From Dirofilaria immitis (Eukaryota > Nematoda > Chromadorea > Rhabditida > Onchocercidae), in NCBI GenBank assembly GCA_024305405.1, contig JAKNDB010000110.1, forward strand, positions 1,426,001-1,490,000: 64,000 bases of DNA, read 5' to 3'. Of this stretch, positions 52,869 to 63,954 are shown piece after piece. The notes under the pieces were generated by a model. That model had not been told where the DNA came from and did not search any database. It saw only the letters and a program-made list of their open reading frames with translations. Made by a program: the position numbers and the translations under genes. Numbering within the stretch: position 1 is the first letter of the stretch; each line of letters starts with the position of its first letter.

Positions 52869-55291
52869 ATGCGCGGTGATAACGGTGATAGCAGTTCTGA
52901 TGAAGACAATTTTAACACGGAAGCAATGTTTGAAGAGCGTTATTGTAATAGAAAGAAAATGAAGGAATATCTACTGAAGTGGAAAGGGTATAGCAGCATG
53001 AATAATGTTTCAAAATTGGAAGCTGATTTGGTAGCTTTCTCTTTGATTTTAAGTATCCTTAAATATTTTTCAAGTATTCAAATTATTCCTTGAGAAATAT
53101 AGTAAATTGAAGAACAAGAATACTTAAAAAAAATTAGACTTATTCATCTTTCTACCCCATATCCTTCTATGATAAAATATTGATATAATAGTTTTGCATT
53201 GTTATGAAGAACAGATTTTTTCCAAAAAATCCGGATGTTTCTAAAATGTCTTATGCTTTATTCTTTGCTTTCTGCACAACTGTACTTGATCGTTTATAAT
53301 ATCATAGTAATATCGAGAAAGGCAGTTATATCTTAATTTTATCATTTTAATTATTGGAAATATTTTATCATTACACAAATAACGTCTTCTATAGCTTCAG
53401 TTCTACTTCACCTTGGCAATTATGGTACTAGTTACTTCGTTTATTCTTTTCGAGTAGTTTAACTAAAATAAATTTGACAATTCACTTATGCACAATAGTT
53501 ATAGCTGCATATTTTAAATTGTTTCAATTTTAGGAGTATGATGCGCTGATATCTGACTATAATGTTCATAAAAAGTGAGTCCTTTGAAGACTATTTTTAA
53601 GTTCTTTTATGACTGGAAAGTGGAAGAATTGTATTTGGTTTGAGTCTGCTATTAAACCTAAAATTCTCGACAAAGAAACAGTATGAAGTAAAAACTAAAT
53701 AGGTTAATAAAATACGGAGAAGTACTTAATAGCTTATATTTCAATGAATGTTGTAAATTTTCAAAATCAATATCGAATTGTCTTTACGATTACTTTATTA
53801 TTTATTATATCAAAGTTTTAATCATCATTTTAGATATAAAGCGACCCGAAAGATTTGGACTAAATTATGAAATAGTGATGTTTCTATGTAATATTGACAA
53901 TGCAAAGTTACTGAAGTTCTTAGAATATATTCTTGATTAATATCATCATTATAATGGAAGTGCATCAATCTACAATTATTTCAAGTTATCATTGCAGGAA
54001 GAAGAAATGGAAGAATTCGAAATCGCAGTCGGGCGTATCTAGTTCAAGCTATTTTGGGGGCCGTGCATATATGGTTCCATGTCATGGCGATCGTGATAAT
54101 TCCCTGATGCAATTTCACCAGCTAAACCATCTCATCATCAAATTTCATGCAAAGGAGCGAAATATTCCGCCTCTGTGAAAGAAGGGATGGGTGACAATAA
54201 TCTCGACGCTTCAAACGAAACTGATGACGAATATGATAGTCATTGGCTTAGAAGTTTGTTGTTTATTCGCTTTCAGTATTATTATATTTCTATCAGATAT
54301 TGCTACACTTCATTCAATTTCTGTTTGTTCAGTAAAGCAGTGCATAGCAGGCTTACTTTTTGGTTGCTTCCATTATTAGATCAAAATGGAATAGAGAGAA
54401 AAACCGAAATTTCATTCTCTGTTGAAAATTATGAATAGCACTAACATTAAAATAATTTCTCTCTTATTTTTCAGTGCTTCCATCGCTAGGTCAAAGTGGG
54501 ATAGAGAAAGGCTGGATTCCAGAAATGATTATGTCAACTTTCGTAAGTTTAATCAACTTTGGCTTTTTGGGAAAGTTCCTGATAAAAAAAAAATAAAAGA
54601 TGGAAACATGTAAATAGAACAATATAAATAATGTTCATTGAAAATGTGTGGCAAGAATTATTTTCTAAAGCGATTTCATAACAATAATCTTTTACTCTTC
54701 CTTTATTTCTTTACTCTTCCTTCCTTTATTTTCCTTTATTTCAATGAAGCACATGAAAGTTAGAAATGATACAGCTTAGTTTTGTAAGTTTAACTCAGAT
54801 AGTTCATTTATTCCAGCCAACCGACAATGACTTCCCTCTAACCTATGTCGTCAAATATCGACATATGAAGAAGGTCGAGAGAGTGTTGAGTTCGGTTTGC
54901 AGGACCTATTGGCCTGATGTAAGATGCATCCTAAATTCCTTTTTTGAAGAGCATTTTCTAAAATATGCCTTATTTAAATATCAATAAACTAAGAGTGATA
55001 TTTTTAACTTCAGATATACATTAATGAAAAATACGAGTAATACAAAAATTTCTTTACGGTAGAAGTAGCAGATTCATGACCTGGTTCACAAAAGTGAGCA
55101 AGACTTTACATCTGACCAATGGTTGTTGATAATGTAAAATAATATCAAATTCCTGAAAACAAAGTTGAACTTTGAAAAAAGTTCAAAAATGAATAATGGA
55201 GTCCCTTTTTTAGATGGTGGCTGGTTTATATAAGCGTCGTCTGAATGAAGAGAGTGGGACATCGAATGATGATGATAAGCCAGTGCCTTAA
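52869..55291 (+). CDS. HP1-like protein (chromodomain plus chromo shadow domain)
   Basis: Heterochromatin protein 1 family: the chromodomain reads methylated H3K9 and the chromo shadow domain dimerises and recruits partners in the nucleus. Six exons: 52869-53030, 53534-53574, 53998-54238, 54475-54542, 54817-54918, 55214-55291. The start is the ATG at 52869, nine bases after an acceptor. After an acidic N-terminus (DSSSDEDNF) the chromodomain runs to DALISDY, with EYLLKWKGY giving two aromatic cage residues (Trp38, Tyr41) and Phe15 in the place of the first. The usual NTWEP is replaced by NVSKL. A basic Ser-rich linker follows, then the shadow domain from SGIEKGWIPE through TYVVKYRHM to WPDMVAGLYKRRL, matching the CPQIVIAFYEERL end of HP1. 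One C is missing near 54102; restoring it gives 230 codons plus stop with all phases right. Confidence 0.87.
54355..54405 (+). pseudogene. Decayed duplicate of HP1 exon 4
   Basis: Sequence from the acceptor tract through about 40 bp of the exon at 54475 is repeated about 115 bp upstream. GCTTCCATTATTAGATCAAA in this copy corresponds to GCTTCCATCGCTAGGTCAAA in the used exon. The acceptor AG reads GG here, so this copy should not be spliced in. Confidence 0.65.
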
Positions 55292-57031
55292 ATTTTGGCA
55301 TCTATTGTAATGATCTTTGGAAAGACCTAATTTTCTATAAAAATTCTCTTTGAATTGTCCTTGTGATATTCTGTTGCCTTAATTATTTTATATACAGCTT
55401 CGGATCCGTTAAATCCAGTTATGTTCTAAATTATTGGTACTTCCAACTTTGAATTAGCAATTGTTGTTAATTAATTTTACTGATCTCTGCGACTTTTGTC
55501 AATTATTTATCTTCTTCATCGAAAACATTGAGTACCAAAAAAAAATTCATTCACTTAAGTGTTTTGAGCCATCGACAATTTGTATTAGCGGATGGTATGA
55601 AAACGATTGGTATTTCTCGTAGCAGTTAAGCGTTTAGATACTTCCGAACGGATAATTTTATGAAAAACGTGTCTTAGTAGGGGTATCAAATAAGCTAACA
55701 CAGTAGGGACGTATATGAAAATAACAATAAATTTTCATGAGAAACAATAACAGGAAAAGCAAAGTTCAACAGGAACAATAGACGCTGCATAGTCATTTAA
55801 AGAAAGTAAAAACATGCCTGAAGAATAATGAAATTTCAGCAAATGCAGAACTTTAGCAAAATATTTGCATGTATAATCAAGAAATTTCACATGGAGAACG
55901 ATGAGATTTCAGCAAAAACATTCAAAAATGAGAAGAAATAGAGATAGAAATGACCTAAAAATCAGTCGCCTATGAAAGGAATGAAAAGATCATTCCATAT
56001 CATCCTGTTGACTTTTCCATTCTACTTCAGACTTAATAATTGAGGGCAAAGATTTCATGACATCGATTTGATGAAGCATTAAATTGAGATATGTGTTAAT
56101 TAATAAGAACAATATTTGCTCATTTTATTTCTATCTACCTTCGTTTTATGTATTGGACAATCTCGAATACTAAATTTAGTAATTTCAAAGGGATTGCGAG
56201 AAAAAAAATAGATTTAAGAGTTGAAAGAAATATAGAAAATGAAGTTTAAACAGCAAAATTGATGCCATCATTTCAATAACCCTCATCTCTTAGCCAATTT
56301 TCAAGCTTTTACTCGTCCATCGGGAATATTCATCAAATGCAGCATTTTTATACATTTCTGTGGAATTACATTGATCTATTTTCTGCCAAGATAAGTACAG
56401 ATATTCCATTATGTTGTAAAGACAACAGAGATATTCTATAGACATAAAGAATCGATATGTAAAAGTACAGAATAAAAGAAGGCAAATATGATTAAAAATT
56501 TACTCGGGTTCTTTTTAGCAATTTCACTGCATAATGATAGTTTTCATATTTTTCGAAGATGTGCAATTGACTTTTTTAGTAAAATTGTTCTTGATTTCAC
56601 TTTCATTTGCTGAAATTTGAGATTTTTAGTTTCGCTTGAAAGTATAATACTGTTGAGAAAGGACAGCTAGCTACTAGGTGTCTGTTTTATTTTTTTCAAA
56701 TCAAACAAAATTCTCGGAATAAAAATCGGAAGAGTGCTTAAATTTTAGTGTTTATATTATTAAAAATTTATTGTGTTGATCATTTCCTAATTGTTAAGGA
56801 TCTACAATTTCTGAATAACTGTTAACTGCCTATATTTTTTCTCCAGATATATGCGTACGTGAAATATGTTTCGATTCTCATCGTATTTGAATGTAACTGT
56901 TACCAACCGACGATGAAAATTAAAATAGATTATAATATGGACGTTGAATTACTATAATGTATGAAAAGATAGCAAACCATCATTCCTTCCAGCAATTAAC
57001 TCATTTTCTTGGATTATTGGCTTCTTCTTAC
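55292..57031. other. Intergenic or intronic, no gene seen
   Basis: Downstream of the HP1 gene; would be intron if the exon at 57032-57131 continues to the left. A minus-strand frame near 56300-56440 (ending SRWTSKSLKIG) is open but has no phase-consistent acceptor. Confidence 0.5.
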
Positions 57032-57131
57032 CAAATACATAATACGAGAGCGGATCAACATTCTCAGCGACACCATTATCATCATCATTACTTTCAATAC
57101 TGACCCATGTACTAATAGCTGTATCTTCCAT
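57032..57131 (-). CDS. First coding exon of an unknown gene
   Basis: ATG at 57131 opens 33 codons of acidic sequence (MEDTAISTWVSIESNDDD, then NVDPLSYYVF) ending in phase 1 at a strong donor G/GTAAGAAG. The composition and donor make it a credible 5' exon. I do not recognise the protein. The only downstream minus-strand exon in matching phase that I found is 52331-52474. Confidence 0.5.
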
Positions 57132-58514
57132 TTTTATCAAAAATTTTCAATAATAATGCAAAAGTATAATATTATAATAATTTATTCGAAAATAAACGAT
57201 TTTTAGGCATTATGAGAGAAATTATAAATCTTTAAATCACTTTACCTGGTCGTCCGGAAGTCTCGTTGATGTTACAAACTTTAAATTTGGTAGCCTTGCT
57301 ATTTGTAGCGGGATTTATCTGAATTACTACATAAATTTTTAAAACAACTTTCCACACAATACATCAAATATCGTTCAGTTTTCCTCAAATTTTCCAACTT
57401 TCAATAAATGCTTACGAAACAGGTATAACTAACGATGGATGACATGCTTCCGGTTTCAACTAAACTTTAAATTTTTGAATGAAAATATGAAATCTGAAAT
57501 GAAGAACCTCATTGGAGAAATAGACTTCTCCATCGCAGCCCGCTAACTATTTAACAGCATAATTCGCATTAGACTTCTTACTCATAGTTCTGATTACCAA
57601 ACCACCTATTAGTTCCTATTTACTGTAAGTAATCGTCAGATAGCGTTTCTAAAATGCGATTATTTTAGATTCTAAAATATGGTTATCAGAATATGTTTTA
57701 CGTTATATCGACGCATATAAAGCTTTCCAAAAAGTTCCCAAATTTCATATTTGATTTTATTAATCGACAACGTGAAATTCATAATACAGGGAAGTAAATG
57801 ATGGTTTCTTACCAGGATTCCGGAGATTCAATTAATCAATACATCAAATTTCTGATTTATGAGAAATGAGAAAAGATAGCAAAAAAGTTAAACAATAACA
57901 AAAAGATTCAGACTTGCAAATCCACTTTAACATACTGGAAAGGAATTACTATTTGTCATCTCTTTTCTTTCCAGCTCTCAAATGCAAATAAACAAAAAGA
58001 ATGCATGATAAAAAGGAGGATATCGATCTGCATTTAAGTTCATAATAAATGATGCTCAACTTCTTAAGATCAATAAATTGCTAAGCACACAACTTATCAT
58101 TTCGAATTTATAAACGAATTCCAATGACAGTTTCTCATCGGAAAGTGAATTACCCGCACCAATTTTTCATTACAAAATAATGTATAGTGATGGCTCGATC
58201 AATTTCTACAAAGAAAATGAAGAGCAAACATATCGGTAAAAAGTTTTTATCCCCTTCTTTTCAATCGTAAGAAATCCACATAAAAATTGAAATATGATAA
58301 ATTAATTGAATCCGAAAAATTATTATAAAATTAAGATTTAAATAGCCATAAATGATTTTGGAAATAACATAAAAAAGCGCGTTGCATAATGTTTTTGCTA
58401 TCGCTTTGTATTATATTGTTCCTATAGCACGATAACTAATTAAAATTTCGTCAATGTGCAACAATTAATAAAACAAAATTGCTTTTTCAATCAGACATTG
58501 ACCGGAAGTAATAA
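57132..58514. other. Divergent intergenic region
   Basis: Separates the minus-strand start at 57131 from the plus-strand start at 58515; likely holds both promoters. No exon seen. Confidence 0.55.
58492..58494 (+). promoter_or_regulatory. Probable trans-splice acceptor
   Basis: TTTTTCAATCAG ends 20 bases before the ATG at 58515. Confidence 0.4.
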
Positions 58515-59098
58515 ATGGTAGTACCTTTAGAAATCAATGAAGTTTTTCATCAACGAAATCGAGAACTTTTAGTAGATAACAGTGACTTTCGGATTTAATT
58601 GACTTATTACTTCCAGAGAGATATCACGGATGTTAAACCCATTATGCCATCCTTACATTTATCTACTCAGCATAATAAAAAAAGTATCCATAATTTCTCC
58701 AATCCAGACATAATCAATTGCTTTGGAGTGTTCGATAAGGAAAAAATTTCTAGGAGAGAGGAGAATTACTCCACAATAATCAAGCCATTTTTAATTAATT
58801 TTGGGACTTTCTCAAGTTCTAAAAACTCAAAAGAGCTATCTTTTTTATATGACAATTGCATAAATTCCAGTCAGTATTACACATCTTCAATCCTATCCGA
58901 TAATTTTATCAAATATAAGAATGCACACAGTTTGCGAAAAAGATAAAATGGTTTGTAGAAGACAAAACAGGATGACATGCACAACCGGTTGATCGACTTC
59001 CAGAAATGCAAAGTGCTCACAGTGTGATACGCCATTTTTCGGAATGTCATACAACAACATCTGGCCGTCAAATCCATTTCGTTAAATGTTCGGATTGA
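58515..59098 (+). CDS. Orphan gene of unknown function, probably frameshifted
   Basis: ATG at 58515 opens a short exon (58515-58571, MVVPLEINEVFHQRNRELL) that ends in phase 0 at a GTAGAT donor and joins an acceptor TTCCAG at 58614-58616. Exon 2 reads 109 open codons, polar and rich in Asn, Ser and Lys, to a TAA at 58944. Just past this stop other frames continue in protein-like sequence: KIKWFVEDKTG after adding one A to the run at 58937-58943, then, past a TGA, HAQPVDRLPEMQSAHSVIRH to about 59098. This suggests the real gene is longer and hit by one or two errors, or is freshly degraded. No domain, signal peptide or family recognised. Possibly nematode-restricted. Confidence 0.5.
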
Positions 59099-59738
59099 CC
59101 ATTTGACTTTTTTTTTTGCGTGTTGTATTGTAAAGATTATTGTTGAGGGTCCCGACTATATATGTAATTGGAAAGGTGTTACAAACGGAATTTTCAAGAA
59201 CAATTAATCAAACAGTATAAAAATTATCAAAAGTACTTCAGAAAGAAACCACTTAAGCATATAGTTTCGATTATAAATCATTGAAGATTTGGAATGATAC
59301 GGAAAATATGGAGGCATTGGTCGAAATTTAGGTTGTATTGGAAATAATGTTCGTTTTGATGTAATCTGAAATTATGAATACAGAAAGATAATGGATGGTT
59401 CAATTATATTTCCAGATATTATTCAGTAATAACTATCTGGTGATAAAAATAGATCTTTCATTGATAATATATATAAATACTACATCACTCTGTCTATGCC
59501 AAATTTCAAACATAAGAACATCTTATGCATATCAATTGAACAGAATGAATGAAATCATTTAAATTTCTGATTTATGGAACTTTTGATGATAATTCCGATT
59601 TCAATCTTATTTCGTTATCTTCTGTTTTTAAAAGTATTTAAGTAAGGTGCACCAAAATTTTAGGAAGTATTAGTAGATCACATCTTCAATCACTATTCCA
59701 AGACTAATAAAATTGCCCACAATTCTAATGTCATTTTA
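59099..59738. other. Tail-to-tail intergenic region
   Basis: Between the orphan gene (+) and the end of the secreted lustrin/PEBP-like gene (-). Nothing recognised. Confidence 0.6.
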
Positions 59739-61969
59739 TTATCGATGCTGCATTGAAGTGACACTTTCACATATAATGGTTATCAATGATATGCAAACCA
59801 CAGCATATTTTTTTGTAATTATTCGTAATTTTTTTAATAAAAGAAGACTTACATAAAAGAATAAAGCGGCAATAGGTTTACCAAGAGCATGGCCAGTAGC
59901 TGAATTACTGATGAAGTAAGAGATTTCATCAATAAAGCGTATTACGTCAGCAGTAACATTCACTTGATCGCTTAGAGGAAACTCAGTCTTATATACGATT
60001 ACAACGTACTGCTGCCGATCTATGCGGAGAGGTAGATAGAATTAGTTTGTTCATTCAATTTTATTAGAATATGAAAAAGACCACGACCTTGAAAATTTTA
60101 ATGTAATGAAAAAAAAATTCCAAGAATCCGTTTTTTTCGGATAAATTAGGATAAGGTCACTAAGAATGTCTGTCTCAGTAATGAACTGAAATTCAGTCTT
60201 ATGAAAGCTGAATTATTTAATTATCAAAAGCAGTAAATTCTCTTTGCAGTGTTTTAAAATGATAAATCGATACCACTTGATTCAGTTTTCTGTAATTGAC
60301 AAACTCCAGAAAACAACTATAAATTCTCAAAGATTAAGTTTGTCAAGTTGAATAGTTCGAACTTTAATTTTCATGTTCCTACTTCGTAACCTTCAAGTTT
60401 AATAATAAAATACAGATTATGGATTAGGAGAAGATAACGATTCAACTTTTTAAATGTTTACAAGTATCTTGCGAAAATACAGTCCCATTACTCATATATC
60501 CGAAGAAACGATGTTTCGAGCCAGTGATATTTTCAATATTTACTGCAGCGGAACCTGTTGATGGCAAATCATATTCGATGAACAATGCAAGTGGCCTTTT
60601 CGTAATATCTGAAGCGTATATTTATTAAAATCTGAAGACAAATGATGCCATATGAATGCACAGAATAATAGAAGAAAATTATTACCAATCAATGAGATAA
60701 TATGAAGGTATCCTCCAGAAGCTGGGATTATTGATTGAAATTGGAAGGCTCGTATATTGGCAGTTATATAATTAGGATAATTGAGCACTTGTAATTCATC
60801 ACCCAAATGAACGATTGGTGAAAGGTGTGCCATGTCATAATTACTTATATTTACCTATTAATAATGGTTACATGAGTTCCAATGGTTTTCGTGTCATTTT
60901 CTGAATCATGTACCAATAATTGTAATAATGGAAACTTTCATCATTCATGAAGATAATGCTTAATTCAAAATTAACTTATAATCAAGGCCAAGATATAATG
61001 TTAGATATATGATGCTATAGAAAAATGTTTCTGTAAATTTTCCGCATTAAACTAACGTAATCGAGAGTGGATAATGGAAGCTGTGGAAATATCTGAGGTG
61101 AAAGTTCCAACTCTTCAAACCCTACAAATGATTTAATATTTTCTAATGTTTAAGATTTGAAGAAAAATGTAACTTGAAAAAGTTTCAGTTCATATAATTG
61201 TCATTAGTTATTATATTTCATTGCAAATTAATATGTTTATCAAATATCATTCAATTTTGAAACTAAATTAAGAAAATCATACAACTTCCTATTGTCATGT
61301 TACTAGCATCACAGCACAAATGGACGACTTCGTCGGTTATAATACCAGATCTGGATAAACGACTACGTCGACAGGCGAAATTTCTCGGACATTGATTACG
61401 ATCAATAGGATTGCATGGTTTCAGATCCAAATACATTCCATTATCTGGACAGATATATTCTTGAGAAAATGTATCTGCAAATTGCATTATTTAATTAAAA
61501 CAAACCATGTTAGCCAGGAAAGCATTATTAATTGATTCAGCTATTAATATTGTGTAAGAAGTATGAAAAACAATGGTACGTTATTATTCGAAGTATGCTA
61601 TTGATATTTAAGCCCTATGACAAAATACAACAAAAGTGTATAAGCTATAGAAGTGGCAACACACTCTATACTTTGACATGGCATCAAAATACCTCTCTTA
61701 AAGTTGTAGGTAAATGAAAAGATATTATTATTTGTTAACCGATAAGGATAAAAAGCTCAAAATCATTGAAAGGCAAATTATCAGCTGTGACATCTCTTTG
61801 ATGGTTGTCATCCTTTACTTCTTTTGATAAGACCAATAAGTCGCTCCATACCTAATAGAATGTATTGAATAAAATGATAGTATAGTCTATGATTTGGATT
61901 TTAATCAGAAAATCGTTAAATGGGGCGTACTTGACAAGACTGATTGGCAAATGACACTAGTAAGCACAT
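59739..61969 (-). CDS. Secreted protein: lustrin-type Cys-rich domain plus PEBP-like domain
   Basis: Eight minus-strand exons, all junctions in phase and no frameshift: 61931-61969, 61740-61851, 61304-61474, 61057-61121, 60686-60854, 60462-60608, 59853-60019, 59739-59747; 292 aa. The start ATG at 61969 is two bases after a TTACAG acceptor and opens MCLLVSFANQSCQ, a weak signal-peptide-like stretch. Exon 3 holds six Cys spaced as in nematode lustrin-type repeats (CPDNG, PCNP, QCPRNFAC, LCC). The last 180 residues resemble a phosphatidylethanolamine-binding fold: YVVIVYKTEFPL aligns with YVFLVYEQ..PL and ALGKPIAALFFY with the LGAPVAGTCF-type end. The DPDxP and GxHR ligand-site motifs are not preserved, so phospholipid binding is doubtful. 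Asn-X-Thr sites fit secretion. Exons and reading are secure; domain names are inference. The last exon encodes only His-Arg-stop and is less certain. Confidence 0.75.
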
Positions 61970-62044
61970 ACTGTAACATAACCTAAAATAAAAATAAATG
62001 ATTTGCCATTTGAAGACAATCCAATTAATTTATAAATAATATCT

Positions 62045-62946
62045 TTATAAATTAAAATAAGGACAATATGCATTCCTAAATTTCCCACATTTCTGATTGT
62101 CCGATACTACCATATCTAACCTATTCACCATTGTGTATTGCGATGATTGTATAAATAAGGGTATCGAAACAAGAGAAACAGCGAACGCTTCGAAGATTTT
62201 GGGCGAACTCCATAATTGGAATAAATCCGAACTACTTGACCTTCTAACAGTGTTTATCAAATGTTTAGAATGTTTGGTGACTTTTCAGCTTCCAACTACT
62301 GAAACTTACTGAGTGGTGCGTTTTTCATTCTTAATGAATAGATAATAAATTAAATTCTGAAATCACTTTATTCCCGAGCGCTACGGGAATACTTGTTTTT
62401 AAAACTTCATGACGCTAAATTTTACAGAAAACTCGGAGAATTTTCGACGACAAATAAATATTCAAGTTCTCGCAAATTCAGCGTATCTAAGGTTGCAAAT
62501 ACGTATTTATCCGTAACCCACAGAATGACGTTACACTTAGCAATGGGCAGCATGTAAACTTTGGACGTATCGCTACTGTGGATTGTTCGATAATATTTGC
62601 TCAACTGTCCATACCATTTTAACAATTCACTGTGTGTTCATTCGGCTTATCTTACTGGTTATTCGACACACCAAATGATTTTTTGAGTCCAATAAATGAA
62701 TAAAATCTGCGTATATGCTATCCGAAAAGATCAAGTAGTGTAACGGAACAACAAATTGTGGTGAATAATTCATTCCAATTATTAATAACAACTATTGAGC
62801 AAAAAAAAGCATCACAGCATATGCAAAACAGTTGCAGGTTTTTAAATGAATCTCTAGATGAGATCACAAACCAAGTTATCTCAAGAAACTTTTTAATTAC
62901 GGAGAGTTATATTAGCACAATTTGTTCAAGGTCGAATGATTCTTAG
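62045..62946 (+). CDS. Coding-like locus, strand unresolved
   Basis: Three blocks look coded. At 62758-62946 only the plus strand is open (from about 62702: RICYPKRSSSVTEQQIVV..., helical, to TAG). At 62097-62280 both strands are open: plus ends KSELLDLLTVFIKCLECL with a GT after it; minus ends VSDNQKCGKFRNAYCPYFNL then stop. At 62430-62625 minus is open for 67 codons, while plus reads INIQVLANSAYLRLQI then, after a one-base shift, NDVTLSNGQHVNFGRIATVD, following a good TTTTACAG acceptor. A plus-strand gene would sit head-to-head with the secreted protein gene and tail-to-tail with sec-15, which I favour. No family recognised. Confidence 0.35.
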
Positions 62947-63319
62947 AAGCACCTATTGCAGAGGAAAAAATGAAAAAAAACCTAAGTTGCATTGCAACAA
63001 ATACAACTATTAAGAAACACGTATTCTCAAGTATAATGGAAGAAATTCACATGAGATTTTTAAAATTGATAAAATCTTAAATAAAGACTACGGCATATTT
63101 ACGAAAACGATGGAACACAATAAAATCTTCCCTTTGGGAAATAATAATTTAAAGTTATAAAACCTGATTCAGTAATAAGCATCCAATTTCTCCAAAAACT
63201 CTGATATGTTAAAGTTGTCAATAGTTATAAAGATCAGCAGAATAAACAAACAACAACTACATATATTAAGACTTTCAGGTCAATAATCTAACATACAAAT
63301 TTAATGGTGTTGTACCAAG

Positions 63320-63954
63320 CTACTGATTGGCAAGAGCTCGCAGTTGGCGAAGAATTGTATCCAAAAGTTTTTACGATCTTTCTCACGACCTTTGGCAAAA
63401 AACTTGATGATTTGCGTTCGAATTCAATCAATCTAGAATTTGAGATATGAAACCACGTAACTACCACGATATTAAAAATAATGGGATTACAAATATCGCC
63501 GTAATTCTAGTAGTTGGAGATTTATGCAATAATAAGTAACGGTATTTGCCGTAAAGCAAATTTAAAAAGTTAAAACATCAGTTAATACACACTTTTCTAA
63601 TAAGACAATCGCATGCGAAGCCTTAACCCTTGAATATTTGCTTTCTTCTTTCCCGTAATCAGCCAAATAAGTTGGCCAGTCAGCTTTCATAACTAAATCA
63701 AGAAGTTGTCTCAAACTGGCAAAAGTCATCGCAAGAGTACCATCCTAAAATAAACTAGATTAGAAGTTATTTACACATAATCAGTGGTCAAAAACACTGG
63801 TGCATACTTCCAATCCTGCAACAGGACATTGAGAAGCAAATAATTCGCACTGTATTACATCCAAATCGAATTGATCGAGTGCACCAGTGCTTACAGTTTT
63901 CAAATCTGTGTTTAGAAGTAACTCCGTTAATCGACTTGCCAAATATTTACAGGT
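63320..63954 (-). CDS. sec-15: Exocyst complex component Sec15/EXOC6, C-terminal exons (partial)
   Basis: Subunit of the exocyst that tethers secretory vesicles to the plasma membrane and binds Rab11-type GTPases through its C-terminal region. Three minus-strand exons are inside the window: 63808-63954, 63593-63744, 63320-63432; the rest lies beyond the right edge. They read LDQFDLDVIQCELFASQC, then RQLLDLVMKADWPTYLADYG (compare the Sec15 WDWSTYLADYG), then a basic end FAKGREKDRK, LLDTILRQLRALANQ-stop, as in metazoan Sec15. The first two junctions are phase-perfect. Two T's appear to be missing in T runs of the last exon, at about 63397-63402 and 63364-63367; restoring them gives the conserved C-terminus. 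No minus-strand neighbour shares its transcript within the window. Confidence 0.93.

Noticed and set aside
58877..59077. 66-codon minus-strand frame
   Set aside because: The plus strand in the same place reads more naturally and continues the orphan gene; the minus frame has no acceptor or donor.
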